This document shows positions 52,505 through 61,162 of a stretch of 64,000 nucleotides of DNA, in pieces (positions within the stretch are counted from its first letter, which is position 1; every line of letters begins with the position of its first letter). The position numbers and the translations under genes are program-made. The notes beneath the pieces are model-generated. The model worked only from the letters and a program-made list of their open reading frames with translations, did not search any database and was not told the DNA's origin. Source of the DNA: Ruminococcus sp. (lineage in GTDB: Bacteria; Bacillota; Clostridia; Oscillospirales; Ruminococcaceae); contig JAFUQX010000058.1 in NCBI GenBank assembly GCA_017472145.1, forward strand, positions 62,001 through 126,000, read 5' to 3'.

Positions 52505-52533
52505 ATGATACCACACGCATCCCCATTTGTCAA
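52505..52533 (-). promoter_or_regulatory. Promoter of the repeat-bearing transcription unit
   Basis: Minus strand: TTGACA (52528-52533), a 17-bp spacer and TATCAT (52505-52510). One mismatch to consensus. It lies 115 bp after the terminator of the pseudokinase gene, so this is an independent unit. Confidence 0.85.
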
Positions 52534-52647
52534 TAGTTTTTAGTGAAAAACCACATGAAAAATCGCTGTTTTTTGTTTTGTAAGGCAAACGTAAGATCTC
52601 AGTTAATATTCTAAAGCATCCTCTTCTGATTTCGCATCACCTTCTGC

Positions 52648-52685
52648 AAAAAAGAGCTGCTGCACCTTCATATCGGTGCAGCAGC
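52648..52685 (-). terminator. Intrinsic terminator after the pseudokinase gene
   Basis: A perfect 11-bp stem GCTGCTGCACC/GGTGCAGCAGC with an 8-nt loop, then TCTTTTTT on the minus strand, 18 bp after the stop. Confidence 0.95.
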
Positions 52686-52703
52686 CTGTCTTTTCAATCC
52701 ATC

Positions 52704-54665
52704 TCAATATACAAATCCGCCTGCCTGAAGCGCAGGATCAACCAGCGGTGCTTCTGTTACCACCGGAGCCTCAGTCGGAGCCTGGGTCGGTGCTTCAGTC
52801 GGGGCCTGAGTCGGTGCTTCCGTGGGGGCCTCAGTCGGGGCTACAGTAGTCGTTGCCTCGGTCGTTACCGGCGCAACTGCATAATATACAACAATTTCTT
52901 CAGCCTTTTCCAGATCGTACTGATTCTGAATGTCCATGCTCAGCTTGGATACAGTATTGGCCGCACAATCTGCCGTTGTTTCCGCTTCAAGACGATATTT
53001 TACACCCAGCTCATCCAACTGCTTTGTATAATCGCCCACATATACATTGCTATAATTCGGCAGAAGAATCAAAGACGGACCCTTACTCACCTGGATCTTT
53101 ACCGGCTTAGAGGTATCAAAATACGCACCCTCTGCAATTTCCTGCCATACAATTGTACCAGCTGGTTCTGTATCATCAAATACTTCCTCTACGCTGAACT
53201 TCATCCAGGAGCTGTAGCGCTCTGCCTGTGTATCAAAGTTCTTGCCGACCAGATTAGGCATGATGCCATCTCCCTCAGGCGTAGTTGTCTCTGTTGACTT
53301 TTCCACATCTTCTGCGGAAACCGCCGTTGTTACTGTACTTGTAACAACCTGACTGCTCTCCGAACCCGGCGCATCGCCCCTGGAGAACATAAAATAAAGG
53401 CCAATCAGAAGGATCACCAGAAGAAGCATACCAATAATCAGCGGAACCTTTACTCTGTCAATAGCACTGGGCTGGGGTTCCTGATAAGAATTTCGCTGAT
53501 AACTCTCATTTCCGTAATCATCATACGAATAATCATCCGTATATTCCTGCTGCCCATAATGATTATAGGCATTCGGATCATCATAATACTCATTACCATA
53601 GTTCTGCTGCTGATAGCCAGCTGCTGTTCCAGCCTGATGATCTGCGCCTCTGTTCTGTACATTGCTCCTGTTCTGCGGCATTCTTCCAGCCGCGCCATAT
53701 TCATTCCTCTGCTCGCTGAACAGCTGCGTTACCAGCTCTGTGATCGTCTGGATGCGGTCTGCGCTGACCAGGTTCAGGCCCTTCATGATCACATCAGATA
53801 TATGACGTGAAATATTGGGATTCAGCAAACACGGCGCAATCAGGTTGTCATCCTCCATACGACTGATGGCACTGGTCGGCATACTGCCTGTCAGCACCCG
53901 ATACAGAACTGCACAGACAGCATAAACATCTGTCCATGTGCCCTGACGATTGCTGGCCGAATACTGCTCCGGTGCAGCATAACCGCTGAAAATCTCACAA
54001 TCCAGCTCCGTATCCGCTGTACGTACCGCTGAAATGGAAAAATCTGTCAGCTTCAGCTCGCACTTCTGGGTAACATAAATCGTTTCCGGACTGATCGCAC
54101 GGTGAATCACACCGCTGTTGTGCAGAATGCTCAGGGTGGTCAGAAACGGCGGAAGCATACCAGAAAGCTGTCCCCAGCTCAGTTCACCTGCATTCTCCTT
54201 AAGGAAATCAACAAACCGCATTCCCTCAATATACTCGAAAACGATATAGGTTGAATTATTTTCTGCAAACATATCAACCACGGTATTGATCTGCACCTGC
54301 TCCCGCATCTGAGCCAGAGATTTGTTCAGATCTGTAAATTCCTCCATCAGAACCTTATACTGCGGCAGCTTGGATGGGTTCACCCGAATCAGCGGCGATC
54401 CATCTACACGGGAGCAAAGATTCAGCGGCATATACTCCCGGAGCAGTACACGGCAGCCAATGGAGCGGTCCAATGCGATATATGTAATTCCTTCACCATT
54501 CATGGAAAGGGCTGTTCCGACAATATACCGCTGATTCAGCTCTGTCCCAGGCTGGATAAAGACTGCATTCACAGCCACATTCTCGTTATACCCGCAGCGC
54601 TGACAAGTACCATTGTGATAATCCGTATTCAGCATGCATCCGAAGCATAATTTTCTTTCAGCCAA
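52704..54665 (-). CDS. Membrane PASTA-domain pseudokinase with N-terminal zinc ribbon
   Basis: 653 aa. In order: a zinc ribbon (CFGC at residues 7-10 and CQRC at 21-24), a Ser/Thr-kinase-like domain (about 47-320), a Gln/Asn/Tyr-rich linker, one transmembrane helix (about 402-424), two PASTA-like domains (about 467-600) and a Thr-Glu-Ala-Pro repeat tail. The kinase fold keeps APEQY and WTDVYAVCAVLYRVLTG, but key residues are changed: the VAIK Lys is Arg76 (VLLREYMP), the HRD Asp is Ala190 (HRAISPETI), the following Asn is Thr195 and DFG is DFS (208-210). It is therefore probably inactive and a peptidoglycan- or muropeptide-sensing scaffold. The start is a TTG with GGAGGG 6 nt upstream. Own promoter and terminator. 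Confidence 0.9.
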   Translation of the reverse strand: MAERKLCFGCMLNTDYHNGTCQRCGYNENVAVNAVFIQPGTELNQRYIVGTALSMNGEGITYIALDRSIGCRVLLREYMPLNLCSRVDGSPLIRVNPSKLPQYKVLMEEFTDLNKSLAQMREQVQINTVVDMFAENNSTYIVFEYIEGMRFVDFLKENAGELSWGQLSGMLPPFLTTLSILHNSGVIHRAISPETIYVTQKCELKLTDFSISAVRTADTELDCEIFSGYAAPEQYSASNRQGTWTDVYAVCAVLYRVLTGSMPTSAISRMEDDNLIAPCLLNPNISRHISDVIMKGLNLVSADRIQTITELVTQLFSEQRNEYGAAGRMPQNRSNVQNRGADHQAGTAAGYQQQNYGNEYYDDPNAYNHYGQQEYTDDYSYDDYGNESYQRNSYQEPQPSAIDRVKVPLIIGMLLLVILLIGLYFMFSRGDAPGSESSQVVTSTVTTAVSAEDVEKSTETTTPEGDGIMPNLVGKNFDTQAERYSSWMKFSVEEVFDDTEPAGTIVWQEIAEGAYFDTSKPVKIQVSKGPSLILLPNYSNVYVGDYTKQLDELGVKYRLEAETTADCAANTVSKLSMDIQNQYDLEKAEEIVVYYAVAPVTTEATTTVAPTEAPTEAPTQAPTEAPTQAPTEAPVVTEAPLVDPALQAGGFVY

Positions 54666-54737
54666 AGCTCTCCCTCCAGTTTTCTCATGTTTTTTCAGAC
54701 AGTACTGCTTACTTGCAGCACTCCCTCAATCTTACTT

Positions 54738-54766
54738 ATTGTAACACGCCGCCGGATTTCTGTCAA
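54738..54766 (-). promoter_or_regulatory. Promoter of the pseudokinase gene
   Basis: Minus strand: TTGACA (54761-54766), a 17-bp spacer and TACAAT (54738-54743). The leader is about 70 nt. Confidence 0.85.
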
Positions 54767-54798
54767 CCGGTTTCTGAAATTGACATCTTCCGGCGGCG
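54747..54798. repeat. GC-rich inverted repeat overlapping the pseudokinase promoter
   Basis: A 10-bp inverted repeat CGCCGCCGGA (54747-54756) and TCCGGCGGCG (54789-54798) encloses a second inverted pair, TGTCAA/TTGACA, the latter being the -35. It lies 52 bp after the PLP-enzyme stop and may terminate that operon. It has no clear T-run, so it may instead be an operator. Confidence 0.5.
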
Positions 54799-54850
54799 AA
54801 TTGTTTCTTTTCTGTAATGATATTGAAACGATTTTCGTCTGCCTATCACA

Positions 54851-56125
54851 TTACAGTGTGATCAAGCCCTGTGAAAGCAGCTTCTGTGCTGCAAGAAGCA
54901 CGCCGATCTTTCCGCTTGTATAGGTGATACCGCCCTGCATCCATACTGCAAAAGGCTCACGAAGGGGCGCATCCGCAGAAAGCTCAATGGACGCACCCAT
55001 GGTAAAGGCTCCGGCCGCCATGATCACCTGGCTGGTATAACCCGGCATATCCCACGGCTCGGGAACAACATGAGCATCAATAGGCGAACCGGCCTGGATT
55101 CCCTGACAAAAAGCGATCAGATTCTTCTCGCAGCCAAGGCAGATGGCCTCTACAATATCACCTCTTGTCTCGCCCAGCGCCGGAGAGCAGACAAAGCCCA
55201 ACCTGCTGAATAAGGCTGCTGCAAAAACAGAGGTTTTCAGCGCATTGGCCACACAGTCCGGGGCATGGAAAAAGCCCAGGAACATCTCCCGGTTCATATC
55301 CAGAGTACAGCCGACCTCCTTGCCCATGCCTACACATGTAAGACGGAAGGCACACTGCTCCACCAGCTCCCTGCGGCCTGCAATATAACCGCCGGTACGA
55401 GCGATTCCGCCGCCGGCATTCTTGATCAGCGAACCGATCATCAGGTCAGCGCCGTTCTGAGTCGGCTCAGAATCCTCCACAAATTCACCATAGCAGTTAT
55501 CCACCATGATAATCGCATCCGGATTGCCGCGGCGCACGGCCTCTGCCATTTTACGCACCTGCTCCATGGTATATGCAGGACGCAGAGAATAACCTCTGGA
55601 CCGCTGTATGTAGGCAACCTTTGCGCCGCTCACACCAGCTTCGATGGATGCATAGTCCGGCGCACCATCCGGGAGCAGATCTACCTGGCCATATTCCACA
55701 CCGTAGTCCATAAGCGAACCATGGCCCGGCTCACCAGCCAGCCCCAACACCTCCTCCAGCGTATCATAAGGCTTGCCTGTGATGGAAACGATCTTATCCC
55801 CGCTGCGCAGAACGCCGAACAAAGCCACGGTCAGCGCATGGGTGCCGGATACAAAATTATGCCGTACAAGAGCGTCCTCCGCACCAAATGCATCCGCAAA
55901 AACACGATCCAGAACCTCCCGGCCCTGATCACCATAGCCATAGCCTGTACTTCCATAGAAGCAAGGCTCACTGACACGGTTTTTCTGGAAGGCCGCCAGC
56001 ACCTTTGCGCCGTTGTACTGCGCAATTTCCTCTATACGCTGAAAATCCGCCTGACAGTCCTTTTCTGCTTCCTGTGCAAGAACGGCCAGCCGCTCATCTA
56101 TCTCAAAAAAATCCTGTATTTTCAT
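54851..56125 (-). CDS. PLP-dependent enzyme, methionine gamma-lyase/aluminium resistance family (YnbB-like)
   Basis: 424 aa, fold-type I. Family features include GSTGYGYGDQGREVLDRVFADAFGAEDALVRHNFVSGTHALTVALFG, VDNCYGEFVE with the cofactor-ring Asp, and the Schiff-base Lys in MIGSLIKNAGGGIARTGGYIAG. Homologues are annotated as aluminium resistance protein or as a carbon-sulfur lyase, with the true substrate unsettled. It is the last gene of the murD run and starts 2 bp after the GNAT-like gene. Confidence 0.9.
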   Translation of the reverse strand: MKIQDFFEIDERLAVLAQEAEKDCQADFQRIEEIAQYNGAKVLAAFQKNRVSEPCFYGSTGYGYGDQGREVLDRVFADAFGAEDALVRHNFVSGTHALTVALFGVLRSGDKIVSITGKPYDTLEEVLGLAGEPGHGSLMDYGVEYGQVDLLPDGAPDYASIEAGVSGAKVAYIQRSRGYSLRPAYTMEQVRKMAEAVRRGNPDAIIMVDNCYGEFVEDSEPTQNGADLMIGSLIKNAGGGIARTGGYIAGRRELVEQCAFRLTCVGMGKEVGCTLDMNREMFLGFFHAPDCVANALKTSVFAAALFSRLGFVCSPALGETRGDIVEAICLGCEKNLIAFCQGIQAGSPIDAHVVPEPWDMPGYTSQVIMAAGAFTMGASIELSADAPLREPFAVWMQGGITYTSGKIGVLLAAQKLLSQGLITL

Positions 56126-56127
56126 TT

Positions 56128-56916
56128 TTACTGCAAAGCTCCCTTCTGGGTATCTTCCTTCTGAACATCCATTCGTTCCAGAACATATTCTGTCTCTATT
56201 TCCTCAAATCCGATCTCCTTATAGAAGCTGCGGCGCACATCCAGTGCATACAGAACCGCTTCCTTGCCCAGGCCGCCCAGCCAGGCCGAAAGCCATTTCA
56301 GGAAATCTCTTGCATAGCCGCTGCCCCGGCTGGCTGCACGTGTGGCCACCTGACCGATCATAACACAATTATTCTGATCAAAGACAATGGTCACCGTGGT
56401 GCTGTTCTTGTAGGTCAGCACATGGCTCACTCCGTGACGGCATCTGTGAGAAGTATCCGTCAGCCACAGAGGATAATCCGTAAGATTCGGAAAGCCCTCC
56501 TGCAGGATATCGTATACATCCGACAGATGGGGATTGAATTCCACATCAGCTTCGCAGAAGGTTTCTGAAACCGGATGGGGCTTCAGGGCAAAGAGCGTCC
56601 GCCGGAGCTGCTGATAATTCGGAAGCCTGCTCAGCTCCGGAAGCATATTCTGAGGACACTCGATCCGGAAGGGCATGTGCATCCGGATAAAGTCCATAGC
56701 TTCCTCGGCCGGAAGCGCATCATTAGAGCAGATCACAAGGGTTGAATTGAGCAGGAACATCCAGCCCAATGCATTTTCATATTCAAGGCGAAAGAACTGG
56801 CAGAAATCATATTCACCGCCATAGGCCTTGAAATAAGCAAGCAGCTTCTTTCCGCGCCAGCTTTTTTGAAGCGCACACCGCTGCTCCGCTGTAAAATCAT
56901 ATACTCGTACAATCAT
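56128..56916 (-). CDS. GNAT-fold acetyltransferase-like protein
   Basis: 262 aa. The N-terminal half (about residues 1-110) is unassigned. The C-terminal half shows a GNAT pattern: TVTIVFDQNNCVMIGQVATRAASRGSGYARDFLKWLSAWLGGLGKEAVLYAL and the end motif SFYKEIGFEEIETEYVLERM. The acetyl-CoA loop (RGSGYA) is a variant of R/QxxGxG/A. Substrate unknown. The ATG overlaps the M42 peptidase stop, implying coupling in this operon. Confidence 0.75.
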   Translation of the reverse strand: MIVRVYDFTAEQRCALQKSWRGKKLLAYFKAYGGEYDFCQFFRLEYENALGWMFLLNSTLVICSNDALPAEEAMDFIRMHMPFRIECPQNMLPELSRLPNYQQLRRTLFALKPHPVSETFCEADVEFNPHLSDVYDILQEGFPNLTDYPLWLTDTSHRCRHGVSHVLTYKNSTTVTIVFDQNNCVMIGQVATRAASRGSGYARDFLKWLSAWLGGLGKEAVLYALDVRRSFYKEIGFEEIETEYVLERMDVQKEDTQKGALQ

Positions 56917-57938
56917 ATCTGCACTGCCTTTTCAATCATTGCATAGGTCAGCTTCATGCAGTTTTCAATATCCTGCAAATCGGCCACACAGGACGGAGAA
57001 TGCAGATACCGGCAGGGAGCAGAGATGGCAAGCGTCCGCACGCCGCCCCGGCTCTTATGAATCGCACCGCTGTCATTTCCGCCTGCAATCCGTGTTTTTG
57101 TCTGACAGGGAATGCCCATTCTTTCGCATTCTGCAAAAGCCAGATGATACAGCTCTCTGTCATAAATGGTGCTTCTGTCCATGAAGGATACCACCGGACC
57201 TTCTCCCAGCGCACATACCTTTGCGTCTCCCTCTGCGCCTGTCAGATCAGCCGCTGTTGTAGCCTCCAGCACAATGGCCATATCCGGGTTTACCGTATAG
57301 GCTGCAACCTGGGCCCCGCGAAGGCCGACCTCCTCCTGCACCAGGAAGGCAAAAGTCACATCATAGGGCAGCTCCTGGGCCATCAGTGTCAGCATGATCG
57401 CACAGCCAATGCGGTCATCCAATGCCTTGCTGCGGACTTTCCCGCCGCCCAATTCTGCAAAGGCAGGCAGGAAATGGGCAAAGGTACCCGGAGGAGCGAT
57501 TTTCATGGCTTCTGCCTTATTTTCCGCACCAATGTCCAGATACAGCTCTGCAAATTTCGGAAGTTTTTTCCGCTGCTCGCCGCTCAGAAGATGGATCGGC
57601 TTTGCACCAATCACGCCACTGATTCCGACATCTCCCACAATAACAGGCCGTCCGATCACCACAGAAGCCTCAATGCCGCCTACCGGAGCGATCTGCATCG
57701 TACCGTCCTCGTTCACATAAGTCACGATCAGTCCCACTTCATCCATATGGGCACTGACCATGAGCTTTTTCGGAGAAGGCTTTGCGCCCTTCTTCTCGGC
57801 GATCACGCTGCCCAGCGGATCGATCTTCACACAGTCTGCATAGGGCTTGATCTGCTCCAGGATATAGTCACGCACAGCCTTTTCATGGCCGGATGCACCG
57901 CACAGGAGACAAAGCTTTTTCAGATGTTCATTCAGCAT
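56913..57938 (-). CDS. M42 family metallopeptidase (copy 2)
   Basis: Cobalt/zinc aminopeptidase of the tetrahedral M42 family, 341 aa. The metal ligands are in VSAHMDEVGL, ALDDRIGCA, LVQEEVGLRGAQVA and GGNDSGAIHKSRGGV. Such enzymes trim short peptides in the cytosol. It overlaps the 3' end of a paralogue of identical length (57928-58953) by 11 bp. The two differ enough to have distinct specificities. Confidence 0.94.
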   Translation of the reverse strand: MLNEHLKKLCLLCGASGHEKAVRDYILEQIKPYADCVKIDPLGSVIAEKKGAKPSPKKLMVSAHMDEVGLIVTYVNEDGTMQIAPVGGIEASVVIGRPVIVGDVGISGVIGAKPIHLLSGEQRKKLPKFAELYLDIGAENKAEAMKIAPPGTFAHFLPAFAELGGGKVRSKALDDRIGCAIMLTLMAQELPYDVTFAFLVQEEVGLRGAQVAAYTVNPDMAIVLEATTAADLTGAEGDAKVCALGEGPVVSFMDRSTIYDRELYHLAFAECERMGIPCQTKTRIAGGNDSGAIHKSRGGVRTLAISAPCRYLHSPSCVADLQDIENCMKLTYAMIEKAVQI

Positions 57939-58953
57939 AATGCCCCTCCTTCAGCCAGGCGGCCAGCAGCCGGCCCGTATTCTCAACATCCCCAAGGGAA
58001 ATCACCTCGGAGGGTGTATGCATATAACGCAGCGGAATGGAAAGCGTACAGCTGCGCACACCGCCCCGGCTCACAGAGAAGCGGTCTGCATTTGTACCAG
58101 TCGTTCCGCTCATAACCTCCGGCTGCCATGGGATATTCTGCCCCTCAGCCGCTGAAATGAGGCTATCCGATATCTCCCTGGAAAGGGTGGGAGAAATGCC
58201 GATCATCGGGCCGCCGCCCAGCTTTCCACACTTGACAGGATCATCCCCATGCCCCATGGCAAAGGTCACATCCACTGCAATGGCCATATCTGGATTTATG
58301 GTATAGCCAGCTGTTTCTGCACCGCATTCGCCGACCTCCTCCTGCGCTGAGAAAAGAACGCTCACCTTACAGGGAAGCGTCTTATTCTTCAGCAGCTCCA
58401 GAGCATACAGAATTGCAGCCATACCGCATCGGTCGTCCATGGAGCGGGCAGCGATCCGGTCTCCCTGTAAAATCTGAAAAGGTGTATCAAAGGAGATCCT
58501 GTCTCCGGGAGAAAGAATCTCTTCCAGCTCTGCCTTGCTGTATCCGGTGTCGATCAGCAGCTCGGTCACATCCAGCACCTTCTGCTCACCGCCGATGAGA
58601 TGGGGCGGTACAGAGGCCGCAACACCCGGAATGGTCTTTTTTCCATGAAGCAGCAGATTCTGCGCCGGCATCAGACGCATGTCAATACCGCCCACATGGT
58701 CGGCCCTTACAAAGCCCTCATCTGTAATAGCAGTCACGATCAGTCCCACCTGATCCAGATGGGCATCCAGCAGAATATGGGGTGCATTTTCCAAAGTGTT
58801 GCCCATATGTCCAATGATATTGCCGCTCGGATCTATTTTCGCATCAGGGCAATAGTCCCGCAGCAGCTCCAGCGCCTTTTCCCCGGCCGGAGATTCCCAG
58901 CCGGAGACACCCTCCGCCTGAGAGAGTATTCTCAGAATTTCAGTCAGGTTCAT
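57928..58953 (-). CDS. M42 family metallopeptidase (copy 1)
   Basis: 341 aa. Ligand motifs are LLDAHLDQVGL, SMDDRCGMAAIL, SAQEEVGECGAETA and SGTTGTNADRFSVSRGGV. It resembles its neighbour in architecture, but the segment around the last metal ligand differs (GTNADRF against GGNDSGAIH), which suggests divergent peptide preference. It overlaps the murD stop by 4 bp. Tandem M42 genes are common in Clostridia and archaea and may form mixed particles. Confidence 0.94.
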   Translation of the reverse strand: MNLTEILRILSQAEGVSGWESPAGEKALELLRDYCPDAKIDPSGNIIGHMGNTLENAPHILLDAHLDQVGLIVTAITDEGFVRADHVGGIDMRLMPAQNLLLHGKKTIPGVAASVPPHLIGGEQKVLDVTELLIDTGYSKAELEEILSPGDRISFDTPFQILQGDRIAARSMDDRCGMAAILYALELLKNKTLPCKVSVLFSAQEEVGECGAETAGYTINPDMAIAVDVTFAMGHGDDPVKCGKLGGGPMIGISPTLSREISDSLISAAEGQNIPWQPEVMSGTTGTNADRFSVSRGGVRSCTLSIPLRYMHTPSEVISLGDVENTGRLLAAWLKEGHYAE

Positions 58954-60350
58954 GCCTGCTCCTCCAGCTCCTTTACAAGTCCCTTGTAGTGGTTGCCTCT
59001 TGCTTCAAAATTCGGATAAAGATCAAAGCTTGCACAGGCCGGAGAAAGGGTCACGATATCGCCTTTTCCTGCAATTTCCCGGGCCTTGGCTACAGCCTCT
59101 TCCATAGAGGAAACATGCACGATCACAGGGCAGCCCTCCTTATAGGCCGGACAGCCTGTTACAGCTGCTTCAATCTTACCAGCCGTTGCGCCCATAAGAA
59201 TCATTACCTTTACCTTTTCACAGACGGTCTCTGCCATCGGCTCAAAGGGAATCTTCTTGTCATAGCCGCCCATGAGAACGATGAGCTTCTGATTGAAGGA
59301 ATTCAGTCCGGCCAGAACACGGCTGGGACTGGTGGCGATACTGTCATTGTACCACTTTACACCATCCAGCTCACGGACAAATTCAATCCGGTGCTCAACA
59401 CCGCCGAAGGTCTTTGCCACATGAACGATAGTATCTGTGGAAACCTCACCCCAGACAGCGCTGATGGCCGTCAGGTAGTTTTCCACGTTATGCATACCCG
59501 GTATGCGGATGTCATCCATGTGCACCACCGGAGTCACTATGCCCTTGTCCGTATAGCACAGCAGGCCGTCCTCACGCAGGAAGCAGCCTCTCTCCGGAAC
59601 TGCATTCCGGGAGAATTTCACCAGTGTACCGCGCACCTGGGATGACAGGCTATTTGTCAGCGCATTATCCAGATTCAGAATGGTCTTAGAGAATGCATTC
59701 TGATGAGCGATCAGATTCACCTTGGCTGCAATGTACTCCTCCATTGTGCCGTGTACATCCAGATGATTGGGCGCAATGTTGGTGATTACAGCTACATCCG
59801 GAGACTGTCTCATAGACAGCAGCTGGAAGCTGGACAGCTCTACCACTGCGGCATCTGTCTCCTTGATTTCCTCAATGATCGGCAGCAGTGCACGGCCGAT
59901 ATTACCGCCCTTGTGAACCGTCACACCGGAGGCCTGCAAAAATTCAGAAATAAGCGTTGTAGTCGTGGTCTTGCCGTCCGATCCTGTTACTGCATAGATC
60001 TTACAGGGGCACAGCTCAAAGAAGACTTCCATTTCCGTAGTTACGGAAACACCGTCTGCACGGGCCTGCGTCAGCTTCGGGTGATGAAAATACATACCCG
60101 GAGAACGGAAAATCACATCGAAATCCGTGAGATTTTCCAGATATTCTTCTCCCAGCCGGAACTCCACGCCAGCCGCCTTCAGCTCCTCATAAAGAGAGCC
60201 CAGCTGCTCCGGCTGCTTACGATCCAGAAGGGTGATGCCGATCCCCTTTTTCAGGAACAAACGGATAATATCTGTATTGGTCACACCCACGCCAATGAAT
60301 GCAACCTTCTTCTGCTGCATTTCCTCAAAAAAACGAGCGATCTGTTTCAT
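58950..60350 (-). CDS. murD: UDP-N-acetylmuramoylalanine--D-glutamate ligase
   Basis: A cytosolic Mur ligase adding D-Glu in peptidoglycan precursor synthesis, 466 aa. The ATP loop is AVTGSDGKTTTTTLISEFL. The central domain shows DVAVITNIAPNHLDVHGTMEEY and EHRIEFV, and the C-terminal domain SPSRVLAGLNSF and LSPACASFDLYPNFEARG. The ATG at 60350 has GGAGG 8 nt upstream. A longer frame would run through a terminator stem. It heads the run with two M42 peptidases and is isolated from the usual mra cluster. Confidence 0.96.
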   Translation of the reverse strand: MKQIARFFEEMQQKKVAFIGVGVTNTDIIRLFLKKGIGITLLDRKQPEQLGSLYEELKAAGVEFRLGEEYLENLTDFDVIFRSPGMYFHHPKLTQARADGVSVTTEMEVFFELCPCKIYAVTGSDGKTTTTTLISEFLQASGVTVHKGGNIGRALLPIIEEIKETDAAVVELSSFQLLSMRQSPDVAVITNIAPNHLDVHGTMEEYIAAKVNLIAHQNAFSKTILNLDNALTNSLSSQVRGTLVKFSRNAVPERGCFLREDGLLCYTDKGIVTPVVHMDDIRIPGMHNVENYLTAISAVWGEVSTDTIVHVAKTFGGVEHRIEFVRELDGVKWYNDSIATSPSRVLAGLNSFNQKLIVLMGGYDKKIPFEPMAETVCEKVKVMILMGATAGKIEAAVTGCPAYKEGCPVIVHVSSMEEAVAKAREIAGKGDIVTLSPACASFDLYPNFEARGNHYKGLVKELEEQA

Positions 60351-60378
60351 GCTTCTATCCTCCATCATGCCAACATAC

Positions 60379-60416
60379 AAAAAGGCACCTTCCGCTGTGG
60401 AAGCGTGCCTTTTTTT
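60379..60416 (-). terminator. Strong bidirectional terminator between the cyclophilin gene and murD
   Basis: Stem AAAAAGGCA/TGCCTTTTT continuing with GCTTCC/GGAAG around a 5-nt loop (one unpaired position each side), with T-runs on both strands. It lies 18 bp after the cyclophilin stop and 28 bp before the murD start. Confidence 0.92.
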
Positions 60417-60434
60417 CGGTTTTGATATATATTC

Positions 60435-61073
60435 TTACTCAGCTACCGGAATTTCTTCCATAGTGAACTGAACACGAGGATTACCGTCCTCATCGTCCTC
60501 GATCATAACAGCCTTGGAAATCGTAATCGGAGAGTTGGGTGCAGAAATTTCACCGTCTCCGCCCAGAGAGCGCTCTACCTTCAGGAAGGAATCGATTACC
60601 TCCATGCCCTCAGTCACCTCGCCGAATGCTGCATACTGACCATCCAGGAAGGAGCAGTCTGTATAGCAGATAAAGAACTGGCTGGATGCGCTGTCCATAT
60701 CACTGGAACGAGCCATGGAAACTACACCTCTCTGGTGAGAAAGGTCATTCTCTACGCCGTTCTGAGCAAACTCACCCTTGATCTTATTCTCACTGCCGCC
60801 TGTGCCGTTGCCGTTGGGATCGCCGCCCTGTGCCATAAAGTTATCTACAACACGATGGAAGGTCAGACCATCGTAGAAGCCGTCACTTACCAGTGTCTCA
60901 AAATTCTCACAGGTGATCGGCGCAATATCCGGATACAGGGTCATGATAAAGGTATCACCTTCACCTCCGGCCGTACCAGACTCGTTTTTCTTATCTTCAG
61001 AGCAACCCGCAAATGTCCCCATCATCATTACCATAGCCAATGCAGATGCAAAAATTCTTGTAGCCTTTTTCAT
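60435..61073 (-). CDS. Cyclophilin-type peptidyl-prolyl isomerase lipoprotein (copy 2)
   Basis: 212 aa. A lipoprotein signal (RIFASALAMVMMMGTFAGC, acylated Cys24) precedes a single cyclophilin domain. Catalytic residues are visible in LTFHRVVDNFMAQGGDPNGNGTGG and SQFFICYTDCSFLDGQYAAFGEV. It would fold exported proteins at the outer membrane face. It has its own near-consensus promoter and terminator. It is a paralogue of the gene just upstream. Confidence 0.95.
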   Translation of the reverse strand: MKKATRIFASALAMVMMMGTFAGCSEDKKNESGTAGGEGDTFIMTLYPDIAPITCENFETLVSDGFYDGLTFHRVVDNFMAQGGDPNGNGTGGSENKIKGEFAQNGVENDLSHQRGVVSMARSSDMDSASSQFFICYTDCSFLDGQYAAFGEVTEGMEVIDSFLKVERSLGGDGEISAPNSPITISKAVMIEDDEDGNPRVQFTMEEIPVAE

Positions 61074-61104
61074 AATTGTAATTCCTTTCAGAAGTATATT
61101 TCAA

Positions 61105-61139
61105 GGTATAATTATACCATATTTATACGAGCATTGCAA
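61105..61139 (-). promoter_or_regulatory. Promoter of cyclophilin lipoprotein copy 2
   Basis: Minus strand: TTGCAA (61134-61139), a 17-bp spacer and TATAAT (61111-61116). The -10 lies in a 14-bp palindrome GGTATAATTATACC (61105-61118), which may be an operator or chance. Confidence 0.85.
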
Positions 61140-61162
61140 GTGTTTTTTTAAAATTCAGCAAT

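Noticed and set aside
61105-61118. 14-bp palindrome GGTATAATTATACC as a firm operator
   Set aside because: It is AT-rich and includes the TATAAT box, so symmetry can arise by chance. Mentioned only as a possibility.
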